The notes beneath the pieces were generated by a model that saw nothing but the letters and a program-made list of their open reading frames with translations, ran no database searches and had not been told where the DNA came from. Shown piece by piece: positions 7,057-12,689 of a stretch of 16,615 nt of DNA. The position numbers and the translations under genes are program-made. The stretch comes from CAZNMF01 sp035547155 (lineage in GTDB: Bacteria > Acidobacteriota > Vicinamibacteria > Vicinamibacterales > SCN-69-37): positions 1 to 16,615 of the forward strand of contig DASZVJ010000168.1 of assembly GCA_035547155.1 (NCBI GenBank), given 5' to 3'. Within the stretch, counting starts at the first letter, position 1. Every line of letters begins with the position of its first letter.

Positions 7057-7656
7057 CTATAACTGGTCGCCCCGTAGCCCGCAGTCCGCAGTCCGTAGCC
7101 CGCCGCCTGTAGCCCGTAGCCCGCAGCCTGTAGCCCGCAGCCTGAAAAGCCGGAAGTAGATGAACTCGGCCGATCCGCGATACGTCGTCAGCGCGTATGC
7201 GGGTGTCTCGCGCACCCGCGCCGCGCGATACACACGCGCGCGCTTGATCACGACGAGACGGCCGCCGACGCGCACGACGCGCTTGCGAAAGCCTTCGCGT
7301 GCCGGCACGAGGGCGAGCTGGCCCGGCGCGAGCTGCGGCCGCACGTGACGATAGAACGACTGGAACAGGGGCTCGTCCATCAGGCGCCGGCGATCGCGCT
7401 GCAGACGGCAGAGGCGGCGGCGCGCGCGGCCGTGCGGCGCGTCGGGCAGCCAGACCTGGCGCCATTGCCGGACGCACTCGCGCGTCACGCCGAACGCCTG
7501 CGCAATGCGCGCGAACGAGACGCACGGCCGGCGCAGCCGATCGACGAGCCGGTCGTGCGCGCCGGCGCCGTATCGCTCGTCGAACGCCGCGATGCGGCGC
7601 ACGTCGACGGGCGGCGCGCCTGCGGGCCGCAGCGGATCCAGAAGCCCCACACTCAT
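7057..7656 (-). CDS. HTH protein of unknown function with a repeat-encoded C-terminus
   Basis: A 199-residue protein. Residues 46-70 (VSFARIAQAFGVTRECVRQW and following) form a clear helix-turn-helix of the sigma-region-4 type, suggesting DNA binding. The middle is very Arg-rich (76-92). Residues 113-170 contain LALVPAREGFRKRVVRVGG and TYRGSAEFIYFRL, a probable beta-rich domain I do not recognise. From about residue 172 the sequence is translated from the 7-bp intergenic array, giving LRATGCG, LRATGGG and LRTADCG repeats, and the stop lies at the end of the palindrome. The original C-terminus and stop therefore appear lost, and the gene may be truncated or decaying. The start is ATG at 7656 with no good Shine-Dalgarno, 26 nt after the tRNA-Cys 3' end on the same strand. 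Confidence 0.6.
   Translation of the reverse strand: MSVGLLDPLRPAGAPPVDVRRIAAFDERYGAGAHDRLVDRLRRPCVSFARIAQAFGVTRECVRQWRQVWLPDAPHGRARRRLCRLQRDRRRLMDEPLFQSFYRHVRPQLAPGQLALVPAREGFRKRVVRVGGRLVVIKRARVYRAARVRETPAYALTTYRGSAEFIYFRLFRLRATGCGLRATGGGLRTADCGLRGDQL
7074..7143 (+). repeat. 7-bp tandem array, right arm (GTAGCCC units)
   Basis: Ten 7-bp units without indels: GTAGCCC (five copies), GCAGTCC (two), GCAGCCT (two) and GCCGCCT (one). Because 3 x 7 = 21, the array stays in frame every three units and is read on the minus strand as a seven-residue peptide repeat in the HTH protein. Confidence 0.92.
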
Positions 7657-7682
7657 GTCGTTCGTCCGATCTGGCGATCATG

Positions 7683-7757
7683 TGGAGGCGCGGGAGGGAC
7701 TCGAACCCTCACGTCCCAGCTTTGCAGGCTGACGCGTTACCTTTTCGCCACCGCGCC
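7683..7757 (-). tRNA. tRNA-Cys (GCA)
   Basis: On the minus strand the acceptor arms GGCGCGG and CCGCGCC pair perfectly. The D stem is GCG/CGC. The anticodon arm TCAGC-CTGCAAA-GCTGG has GCA at 7725-7723, and the T arm is GAGGG-TTCGAGT-CCCTC. The discriminator base is U, as usual for tRNA-Cys, and CCA is encoded (7685-7683). It is the only tRNA in the window. Confidence 0.96.
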
Positions 7758-7969
7758 TCGAAATTCGATTGGCCCAAATGCAGCACGGGCCGGAGCACGT
7801 TACGGCCCGGCCCGAAAGCTCGCTGATGGCGTGGGGAAACGCGGAGACGTTTCTGGACAGTCAGACGATCCGCACGCACGGCGAGGCCGGTGCCGGGATT
7901 GGCCGGCAGCGACAACACGCGCGTGTCAGGCGATCGATCATGGGATTCGTTTGTAGTCAAGACCGGCCA

Positions 7970-7995
7970 AGGCTGTCAACTGAAGTTGACGGCCT
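7970..7995. other. 11-bp hairpin upstream of the FtsB-like gene
   Basis: AGGCTGTCAAC at 7970-7980 pairs with GTTGACGGCCT at 7985-7995 through one G-T wobble, around a TGAA tetraloop. As DNA the inner part is a GTCAAC/GTTGAC operator-like palindrome. It has no following T-run and lies upstream of the likely promoter, so its role is unknown. Confidence 0.5.
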
Positions 7996-8030
7996 CGGCG
8001 AAGGATGGGTACGGCCCCTACATTTCCCCC

Positions 8031-8059
8031 TTGTACCGTCCGACAAAACTTGATACAAA
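8031..8059 (+). promoter_or_regulatory. Candidate promoter of the FtsB-like gene
   Basis: TTGTAC at 8031-8036, a 17-nt spacer and TACAAA at 8054-8059 (4 of 6 to TATAAT). Transcription would start near 8066, only about 5 nt before the ATG at 8071. Confidence 0.4.
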
Positions 8060-8070
8060 GAGCGAGCTTC

Positions 8071-8457
8071 ATGAGCGAGACCGATCTTTCCCCGGCGCCA
8101 ACGTCGTCGTCCCGCGCGCGACGCCGGTTGACCGCCCAGGAGACCCGCGTCCGGCACCGGCGGGTGGCGATGTGGACGCTGTCGCTGATGCTCGGCGCGC
8201 TGCTCGTCAACGCGGTCGTCGGCGAGAACGGCTACCTGGCGACCGTGCGCGCCGCGCGCGAAGAAGCGGCGCTCCGCACGACCGTCGCGCAGCTCCGCCT
8301 CGAGAACCAGCACCTGCAGGCGGAGGGGCGCCGGCTCCAGACCGATCCCACCGCCGTCGAAGAAGTCGCACGCCGCGAGCTGGGCATGGTCCGCTCCGGC
8401 GAGACGATGATCGTCATCCGCGACGCCACGTCGGCAGCGCCGTCCGTCTCGAAGTAG
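8071..8457 (+). CDS. ftsB: FtsB/DivIC-like septum formation initiator
   Basis: A 128-residue bitopic membrane protein of the FtsB/DivIC family, which with FtsL and FtsQ links the divisome to septal peptidoglycan synthesis. It has an Arg-rich cytoplasmic N-terminus (15-32), one membrane span at about 32-50, a coiled coil at about 58-92 with LRLENQHLQ, and the family's C-terminal block TDPTAVEEVARRELGMV then GETMIVI at 91-116. The ATG at 8071 is chosen over an upstream in-frame start at 8005, because the promoter-like sequence lies between them and the protein then begins with a normal cytoplasmic tail. The DedA gene follows after 12 nt, so the two are probably co-transcribed. Family assignment is firm; FtsB versus DivIC is a naming choice. 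Confidence 0.85.
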   Translation: MSETDLSPAPTSSSRARRRLTAQETRVRHRRVAMWTLSLMLGALLVNAVVGENGYLATVRAAREEAALRTTVAQLRLENQHLQAEGRRLQTDPTAVEEVARRELGMVRSGETMIVIRDATSAAPSVSK

Positions 8458-8469
8458 TCTGTCCTCGTC

Positions 8470-9126
8470 GTGCCCGCGCTCCTGGACTTCGTCCTCCATT
8501 TCGATCGCCATCTGCTCGAGCTCGTCCAGCTCCATGGGCCGTGGTGGATCTATGGCCTGCTCTTCCTCATCGTCTTCGCCGAGACCGGCTTCGTCGTCAC
8601 GCCGTTTCTGCCGGGCGATTCGCTGCTGTTCGCCGCGGGCGCGCTCGTCGGCCCCGGTATTCTCGAAGCCCCGCCGCTCGTCGGCCTGCTGTTCGCCGCG
8701 GCGTTTCTCGGCAACACGGTGAACTACGCGATCGGCCGGGCCGTCGGGCCGCGCATCTTTCACGCGACGGATACCTCGGGCACGCTGCATCGGCTGCTCA
8801 ATCGCCAACATCTCGCACGCGCGCACCAGTTCTTCGAGCGGTACGGAGGCAAGGCCGTGATCCTCGGACGCTTCGTGCCGATCGTCCGGACGTTCGTCCC
8901 GTTCGTCGCGGGCGCTGCGTCGATGCGCGTGCACGCGTTCGCGATCTACAACGCCATCGGCGCCGCCGCGTGGGTGGGCCTGTGCGTGGGCGCCGGCGTG
9001 CTCTTCGGCAACGTGCCGCTCGTCAAGAACAACTTCTCGCTGGTGACGATCGGCATCGTGGCTGTCTCGCTGCTGCCCGTGGCGATCGAGCTTCTGCGCC
9101 ACCGTGGGCAATCACCACGCGCTTGA
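8470..9126 (+). CDS. DedA family membrane protein
   Basis: A 218-residue polytopic membrane protein of the DedA (VTT/SNARE-associated) family, which includes undecaprenyl-phosphate and phospholipid flippases. The family motifs are both present: FAETGFVVTPFLPGDSLLF around 35-53, with the acidic residue and the Pro-Gly-Asp of the re-entrant loop, and GRFVPIVRTFVPFVAG around 137-152, with the key Arg. Several hydrophobic spans follow to the C-terminus. The start is a GTG without Shine-Dalgarno, 12 nt after the FtsB-like gene. A link to lipid carrier recycling would suit the cell-envelope neighbour but is inference. Its stop codon overlaps a TTGACA that may be the -35 of the sulfate operon. Confidence 0.92.
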   Translation: MPALLDFVLHFDRHLLELVQLHGPWWIYGLLFLIVFAETGFVVTPFLPGDSLLFAAGALVGPGILEAPPLVGLLFAAAFLGNTVNYAIGRAVGPRIFHATDTSGTLHRLLNRQHLARAHQFFERYGGKAVILGRFVPIVRTFVPFVAGAASMRVHAFAIYNAIGAAAWVGLCVGAGVLFGNVPLVKNNFSLVTIGIVAVSLLPVAIELLRHRGQSPRA

Positions 9127-9152
9127 CAAATCTCCCGCGACTCGTGTCTGCT
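9123..9152 (+). promoter_or_regulatory. Candidate promoter of the sulfate operon leader
   Basis: A perfect TTGACA at 9123-9128 overlaps the DedA stop. An 18-nt spacer leads to TCTGCT at 9147-9152 (3 of 6). It would start transcription near 9159, at or just before the GTG of the Cys-rich leader ORF at 9161. The -10 is poor, so the exact start needs mapping. Confidence 0.4.
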
Positions 9153-9160
9153 AGTCGGGC

Positions 9161-9247
9161 GTGACGTCTTACGTCTTCACTTCCTGTCGGCCCTGCACCG
9201 CGTCGATCCCGTGTCGATGCGCGTGTATCGTGCCGACGCTGGTGTGA
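9161..9247 (+). CDS. Cys-rich leader peptide of the sulfate operon (28 codons)
   Basis: A GTG-initiated ORF of 28 codons ends at TGA 9245-9247; a TAG at 9152-9154 precedes it in frame, so GTG 9161 is the first possible start. Five cysteines lie at residues 9, 12, 18, 20 and 22 (CRPCTASIPCRCAC), far above a normal protein. No Shine-Dalgarno is present and the predicted transcription start is at the GTG, so it may be translated leaderlessly. The last codons lie in the 5' arms of the downstream hairpin. In mycobacteria, Cys-rich and polycysteine leader ORFs regulate sulfur and cysteine genes by ribosome stalling. The same role is inferred here because a sulfate importer follows. The peptide itself need have no function. 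Confidence 0.6.
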   Translation: MTSYVFTSCRPCTASIPCRCACIVPTLV

Positions 9248-9311
9248 GGACGGAACGCCCGTAGCGCAAGCCCTACCGGTTCGTCCGCCGTCCTCCACGG
9301 CCCGTCGGCAC
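9230..9311 (+). promoter_or_regulatory. Attenuator hairpin (antisequestor) overlapping the leader ORF end
   Basis: GTGCCGACG at 9230-9238 pairs perfectly with CGTCGGCAC at 9303-9311 (9 bp). Inside it, GTG plus GAGGACGG (9242-9244 and 9246-9253, U9245 bulged) pairs with CCGTCCTCCAC at 9288-9298 (11 bp). A smaller GTAG/CTAC hairpin lies in the loop. The 5' arms are the last codons and stop of the leader ORF, so a translating ribosome would block them. Confidence 0.65.
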
Positions 9312-9387
9312 CTCAGTCTCACTCACAGCAAGGTTTCGTAACCCGGCAGCGCTGCGCCCAGAGGCGCGCCACTGCCCTTCCGTGGAG
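9293..9387 (+). promoter_or_regulatory. Shine-Dalgarno sequestor pairing for the porin gene
   Basis: CTCCACGG at 9293-9300 is perfectly complementary to CCGTGGAG at 9380-9387, which contains the GGAG of the porin ribosome-binding site. Bases 9293-9298 are also used by the upstream hairpin, so the two structures exclude one another. Confidence 0.6.
9345..9376 (+). promoter_or_regulatory. Hairpin just upstream of the porin ribosome-binding site
   Basis: GGCAG/CTGCC (9345-9349, 9372-9376) and GCGCC/GGCGC (9354-9358, 9363-9367) form a two-part stem with a CAGA loop. It lies inside the loop of the sequestor pairing and would bring its two strands closer together. There is no U-run, so it is not a classical intrinsic terminator. 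Confidence 0.5.
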
Positions 9388-9396
9388 AGTCCTGTC

Positions 9397-10710
9397 ATGT
9401 CATCAGTCATTGGCCGCGCACGGTGGCGGCCCGGTCGATTGTCGAAATTCACCCTCTCGCTCGGCGCCGCCATTGCCGCGGCAACCGTGGTTGCCGTGCC
9501 CGCGTACGCCCAGAGCGCGGCGGCGGCACCGGCACAGGCGTCTGCACCGGCCGCTCCGGCCGCGCAGCCCGTCACGGCTGGTTGGCAGGACGGCTTCGTC
9601 ATCCAGTCGGCCAACGGCGACAACCGCCTGCAGCTCGGCGTCATCGTCCAAGCGGACGGCCGGTTCACGACCGACGATCCGGCGCCCTTCACCGACACGT
9701 TCACGCTTCGCAAGGCGCGTCCGACGGTTCAAGGCCGCGTCGCGAAGTACTTCGATTTCCGGCTGACGCCGGAGTTCGGCAACGGCAGCGCCACCGTGCT
9801 GGATGCGTACGTCGATACGCGTTTCTCCAACGCGTTCCGGATTCGCGCCGGCAAAGACAAGACGCCGGTCGGACTCGAGTCGTTGTTCGGGGATCCCGGC
9901 CTGCTCTTTCCGGAGCGATCGCTCGTCTCCGGACTGATCCCGAACCGAGACGTCGGCTTTCAGGTGCAGGGCGATCTGGGCGGCGGCAGGCTGAGCTACG
10001 CGGGCGGCGTCTTCAATGGCGTCAACGACGGATCGAGCTCGACGACCGACGTCGACACGAACAACGGCAAGGACCTCGCGGGACGCCTGCTGTATCAACC
10101 GTTCCGCGGATCGAACGCCCATCCGGCGCTTGGCAACTTCGGGCTGCATCTGGGCGGGTCGACGGGCCAGCAGAGCGGCGCGTCGCTGCCCGCCTTCAAG
10201 ACCTCGGCCGGCCAGACTTACTTCTCGTACTCAGGTGCGAGCGCCGACGGCCAGCGCAATCGCGTGTCCCCGGGCGTCTACTACTACTACAAGGCGTTCG
10301 GCGTGTTCGTCGAATATGCGCGCACGAGCCAGGACATCAGCAAGGGCGGAATCACACGCACCGTCACCAACGACGGCTGGGACGTGAGCGGCACATTCGT
10401 GCTCACGGGCGAGGCGGCGTCGAACGGCGTCATCCGGCCGAAACGGCCGTTCGATCCGCCCACCGGCACGTTCGGCGCGGCGCAGATCGTCGCGCGCTAC
10501 GCCGAGCTGCACGTCGATCAGGACGCCTTCGACGCCGGGTTCGCCGCAAGCAACGCGAGCCAGAAGGCCAAACAGTTCACGATCGGCCTCGATTGGTACC
10601 CCGCCTGGCTCCTGAAGTACTACCTCACCTACGAGCGCACCGCGTTCAGCGGCGGCGCGGATCGTCCGACGGAGAACGCGATCATCTTCCGCACGCAGCT
10701 CGCGTTCTGA
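9397..10710 (+). CDS. OprP/OprO-like porin, probably for sulfate or related oxyanions
   Basis: A 437-residue outer-membrane beta-barrel protein. A signal peptide covers residues 1-38 (basic start, hydrophobic core, cleavage likely after AYA). An Ala/Pro-rich linker and then barrel strands follow. The text LRKARPTVQGRVAKYFDFRLTPEF is characteristic of phosphate-selective porins O and P, and the protein ends RTQLAF with the terminal Phe usual for outer-membrane barrels. The ATG at 9397 has GGAGAG at 9384-9389; the in-frame GTG at 9382 lies within that site and is rejected. As the first full gene after the Cys leader and 57 nt ahead of the sulfate-binding protein, it probably admits sulfate; the family itself is known for phosphate and pyrophosphate. 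Substrate is therefore inferred from context. Confidence 0.85.
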   Translation: MSSVIGRARWRPGRLSKFTLSLGAAIAAATVVAVPAYAQSAAAAPAQASAPAAPAAQPVTAGWQDGFVIQSANGDNRLQLGVIVQADGRFTTDDPAPFTDTFTLRKARPTVQGRVAKYFDFRLTPEFGNGSATVLDAYVDTRFSNAFRIRAGKDKTPVGLESLFGDPGLLFPERSLVSGLIPNRDVGFQVQGDLGGGRLSYAGGVFNGVNDGSSSTTDVDTNNGKDLAGRLLYQPFRGSNAHPALGNFGLHLGGSTGQQSGASLPAFKTSAGQTYFSYSGASADGQRNRVSPGVYYYYKAFGVFVEYARTSQDISKGGITRTVTNDGWDVSGTFVLTGEAASNGVIRPKRPFDPPTGTFGAAQIVARYAELHVDQDAFDAGFAASNASQKAKQFTIGLDWYPAWLLKYYLTYERTAFSGGADRPTENAIIFRTQLAF

Positions 10711-10767
10711 TCGCCATCCCGACATCGATCATTCGAACGATTTTCATTTGCTGAGGAGCACAGAGCC

Positions 10768-11775
10768 ATGACTCTTTCCAAGATGATTCGTCTCGCGGCG
10801 CTCAGTGCGTTGACGCTGGCCGGCGCCGCTTCCGCGCACGCCCAGACGCTGCTCAACGTGTCGTACGATCCGACGCGCGAGCTCTACGCCGCCGTCAATG
10901 CCGCGTTCGTCAAGGACTACGCGGCGAAGACCGGCAAGACCGTCAAGATCGATCAGTCGCACGGCGGCTCGGGCGGCCAGGCCCGCGCCGTCATCGACGG
11001 CCTCGACGCGAGCGTCGTCACGCTTGCGCTGGCGTACGACATCGACGCCATCCAGAAGTCGGGCCTGATCAACGAGGGCTGGCAGAAGCGGCTGCCCGAC
11101 AACAGCTCGCCGTACACGTCGACGATTGTCTTTCTGGTCCGCAAGGGCAACCCGAAGGGCATCAAGGACTGGCCGGATCTGATCAAGCCCGGTGTCGGCA
11201 TCATCGTGCCGAACCCGAAGACCTCGGGCGGCGCGCAGTGGGCGTACCTCGCCGCGTGGGAGTACGGCAAACGTTCCGGTGGCAACGCTGATGCCGCAGC
11301 GAAGGACTTCGTGACGAAGCTCTACAAGAACGTGCCGGTGCTCGACAGCGGCGCGCGCGGATCGACGACGACGTTCGTGCAGCGCGGGATCGGCGACGTG
11401 CTCCTGTCGTGGGAGAACGAAGCGTTCCTCGCGCAGCAGGAAACGCCCGGTCAGTTCGAGATCGTCGTGCCGTCGATCAGCATCCTCGCGGAGCCGCCCG
11501 TCGCGGTGGTCGACAAGAACGTCGACAAGAAGGGCACGCGCGCCGTGGCCGAAGCGTACCTGACGTTCCTCTACACGCCGGAAGCCCAGGAGATCATTGC
11601 GAAGAATCACTACCGCCCGCGCAACGCGCAGGTCGCGGCCAAGTACGCCGCCTCGTTCCCGAAAGTGAAGCTCTTCACGATCGACGAGGCGTTCGGCGGC
11701 TGGACGAAGGCGCACGACGTGCATTTCGCCGACAAGGGCACGTTCGATCAGATCTACGTGCCGGCGGCGAAGTAG
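10768..11775 (+). CDS. sbp: Periplasmic sulfate/thiosulfate-binding protein
   Basis: The substrate-binding protein of a sulfate ABC importer, 335 residues with a signal peptide cleaved near AHA at 23-25. Family motifs are complete: NVSYDPTRELY at 30-40, QSHGGSGGQARAVIDGLDA, VVTLALAYDID, NPKTSGGAQWAYLAAW, GARGSTTTFVQRGIGDVLLSWENEA and a C-terminal YRPRNAQVA. The ATG at 10768 has GAGGAG at 10753-10758. Sbp (sulfate) and CysP (thiosulfate) cannot be told apart securely by eye. It lies in the operon porin-sbp-cysT-cysW-cysA. A strong hairpin follows the gene, which may stabilise its mRNA and give more binding protein than permease. Confidence 0.95.
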   Translation: MTLSKMIRLAALSALTLAGAASAHAQTLLNVSYDPTRELYAAVNAAFVKDYAAKTGKTVKIDQSHGGSGGQARAVIDGLDASVVTLALAYDIDAIQKSGLINEGWQKRLPDNSSPYTSTIVFLVRKGNPKGIKDWPDLIKPGVGIIVPNPKTSGGAQWAYLAAWEYGKRSGGNADAAAKDFVTKLYKNVPVLDSGARGSTTTFVQRGIGDVLLSWENEAFLAQQETPGQFEIVVPSISILAEPPVAVVDKNVDKKGTRAVAEAYLTFLYTPEAQEIIAKNHYRPRNAQVAAKYAASFPKVKLFTIDEAFGGWTKAHDVHFADKGTFDQIYVPAAK

Positions 11776-11789
11776 GCCGCACGACACAT

Positions 11790-11821
11790 CCGCGGGGTCG
11801 GCCCGACGGCCGATCCCGCGG
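11790..11821 (+). other. 14-bp intercistronic hairpin between sbp and cysT
   Basis: CCGCGGGG and TCGGCC at 11790-11803 pair with GGCCGA, T and CCCGCGG at 11808-11821 (one G-U wobble) around a CGAC loop, 14 bp in all. Only a short T-run (TTT) follows. Within a transporter operon this fits a stabiliser of the upstream sbp message or a partial terminator; the role is inferred. Confidence 0.65.
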
Positions 11822-11846
11822 CGTCGTTTCACGACTCTCCGTCCCC

Positions 11847-12680
11847 ATGGCCAAGCGCCGCAAGCATCCGAGCGTGATTCCGGGATTCCGGCTCACGATG
11901 GCGTTCACGCTGCTCTATCTGGGCGCGATCGTGCTCGTCCCGCTGTCGACGCTGCCGATCGAGAGCGCCAAGGCAGGGTGGGCGACGTTCGTCGAGACGC
12001 TCACCGATCCGCGCGTCGTCGCGTCGTACCGGTTGAGCCTCGCGGCCTCGCTCATTGCGGCGTGCGTCAACGCCGTGTTCGGCGCGCTGGCTGCGTGGGC
12101 GCTGGTCCGCTACGAGTTTCCCGGCAAGCGTCTCATCGACGCGATGATCGATCTGCCGTTCGCGCTGCCGACGGCGGTGGCCGGCATCACGCTGACGTCG
12201 CTCTACGCGCCGAACGGCTGGTTCGGCGCACCGCTCGCGCGGCACGACATCCAAGTGGCGTTCACGCCGCTCGGCATCACGATCGCGCTCATTTTCATCG
12301 GCCTGCCGTTCGTGATCCGGACGTTGCAGCCGGTCATCGAAGACCTCGACGTGCAGGTCGAAGAAGCCGCCACGAGCCTCGGCGCCAGCCGTCTGCGTGT
12401 GCTGACCAGCGTCATCTTTCCGTATCTATATCCGGCGTGGCTCACGGGCTTCGCGCTCTCGTTCGCGCGCGCCGTCGGCGAGTACGGCTCGGTCGTCTTC
12501 ATCGCGGGCAACATGCCGATGAAGACGGAGATCACGCCGCTCCTCATCATCACGAAGCTGCTGCAGTACGACTACCCCGGCGCGACGACCGTCGCGTTCG
12601 GCCTGCTGCTGATCTCGTTCGTCCTGCTGCTCGCGATCAACGCGCTGCAGCATTGGACGAGCCGCCGTCTGGCGAACTGA
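11847..12680 (+). CDS. cysT: Sulfate ABC transporter permease CysT (CysU)
   Basis: One of the two membrane subunits of the sulfate/thiosulfate importer, 277 residues with about six membrane spans. Marks include the N-terminal GFRLTMAFTLLYLGAIVLVPL, LIDLPFALPTAVAGITL-like text (here MIDLPFALPTAVAGITLTSL), the coupling-helix EAA motif EEAATSLGASRL followed by VIFPYLYPAWLTG, and the CysT block RAVGEYGSVVFIAGNMP. The ATG at 11847 is chosen because the family sequence starts there; the frame is open far upstream but that part is antisense to nothing and overlaps sbp. No clear Shine-Dalgarno is seen, so translation may depend on the upstream gene. The stop overlaps the Shine-Dalgarno of cysW. Confidence 0.95.
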   Translation: MAKRRKHPSVIPGFRLTMAFTLLYLGAIVLVPLSTLPIESAKAGWATFVETLTDPRVVASYRLSLAASLIAACVNAVFGALAAWALVRYEFPGKRLIDAMIDLPFALPTAVAGITLTSLYAPNGWFGAPLARHDIQVAFTPLGITIALIFIGLPFVIRTLQPVIEDLDVQVEEAATSLGASRLRVLTSVIFPYLYPAWLTGFALSFARAVGEYGSVVFIAGNMPMKTEITPLLIITKLLQYDYPGATTVAFGLLLISFVLLLAINALQHWTSRRLAN

Positions 12681-12689
12681 GGACCGACG

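Larger units (their letters stand above)
7758..8070. other. Non-coding spacer between tRNA-Cys and the FtsB-like gene
   Basis: I see no convincing gene in these 313 bases; the open frames crossing it overlap the tRNA or lack any domain or ribosome-binding site. It should hold the divergent promoters of tRNA-Cys and the FtsB-like gene. Visible structure includes CGGGCCG/CGGCCCG arms at 7786-7792 and 7803-7809, and a strong hairpin at 7970-7995, listed separately. Confidence 0.6.

Noticed and set aside
7657..7757. tRNA attachment site of an integrated element
   Set aside because: No second copy of the tRNA 3' end and no integrase gene were seen in the window.
7709..7960. Minus-strand frame of 83 codons over the tRNA flank
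   Set aside because: It runs through the tRNA-Cys gene and shows no recognisable protein features.
9217..9264. Alternative 15-codon ORF starting at ATG 9217 in the leader
   Set aside because: It has no ribosome-binding site and no cysteine codons, and it lies in another frame within the proposed leader ORF.
9161..9396. Metabolite-binding riboswitch such as SAM or cobalamin in front of the sulfate operon
   Set aside because: I could not match any conserved riboswitch core, while the Cys-rich ORF and competing pairings explain the structure better.
10728..10741. Imperfect palindrome ATCATTCGAACGAT before sbp as operator or terminator
   Set aside because: It is short, has no loop for an RNA hairpin and sits inside the operon, so there is too little to support a call.
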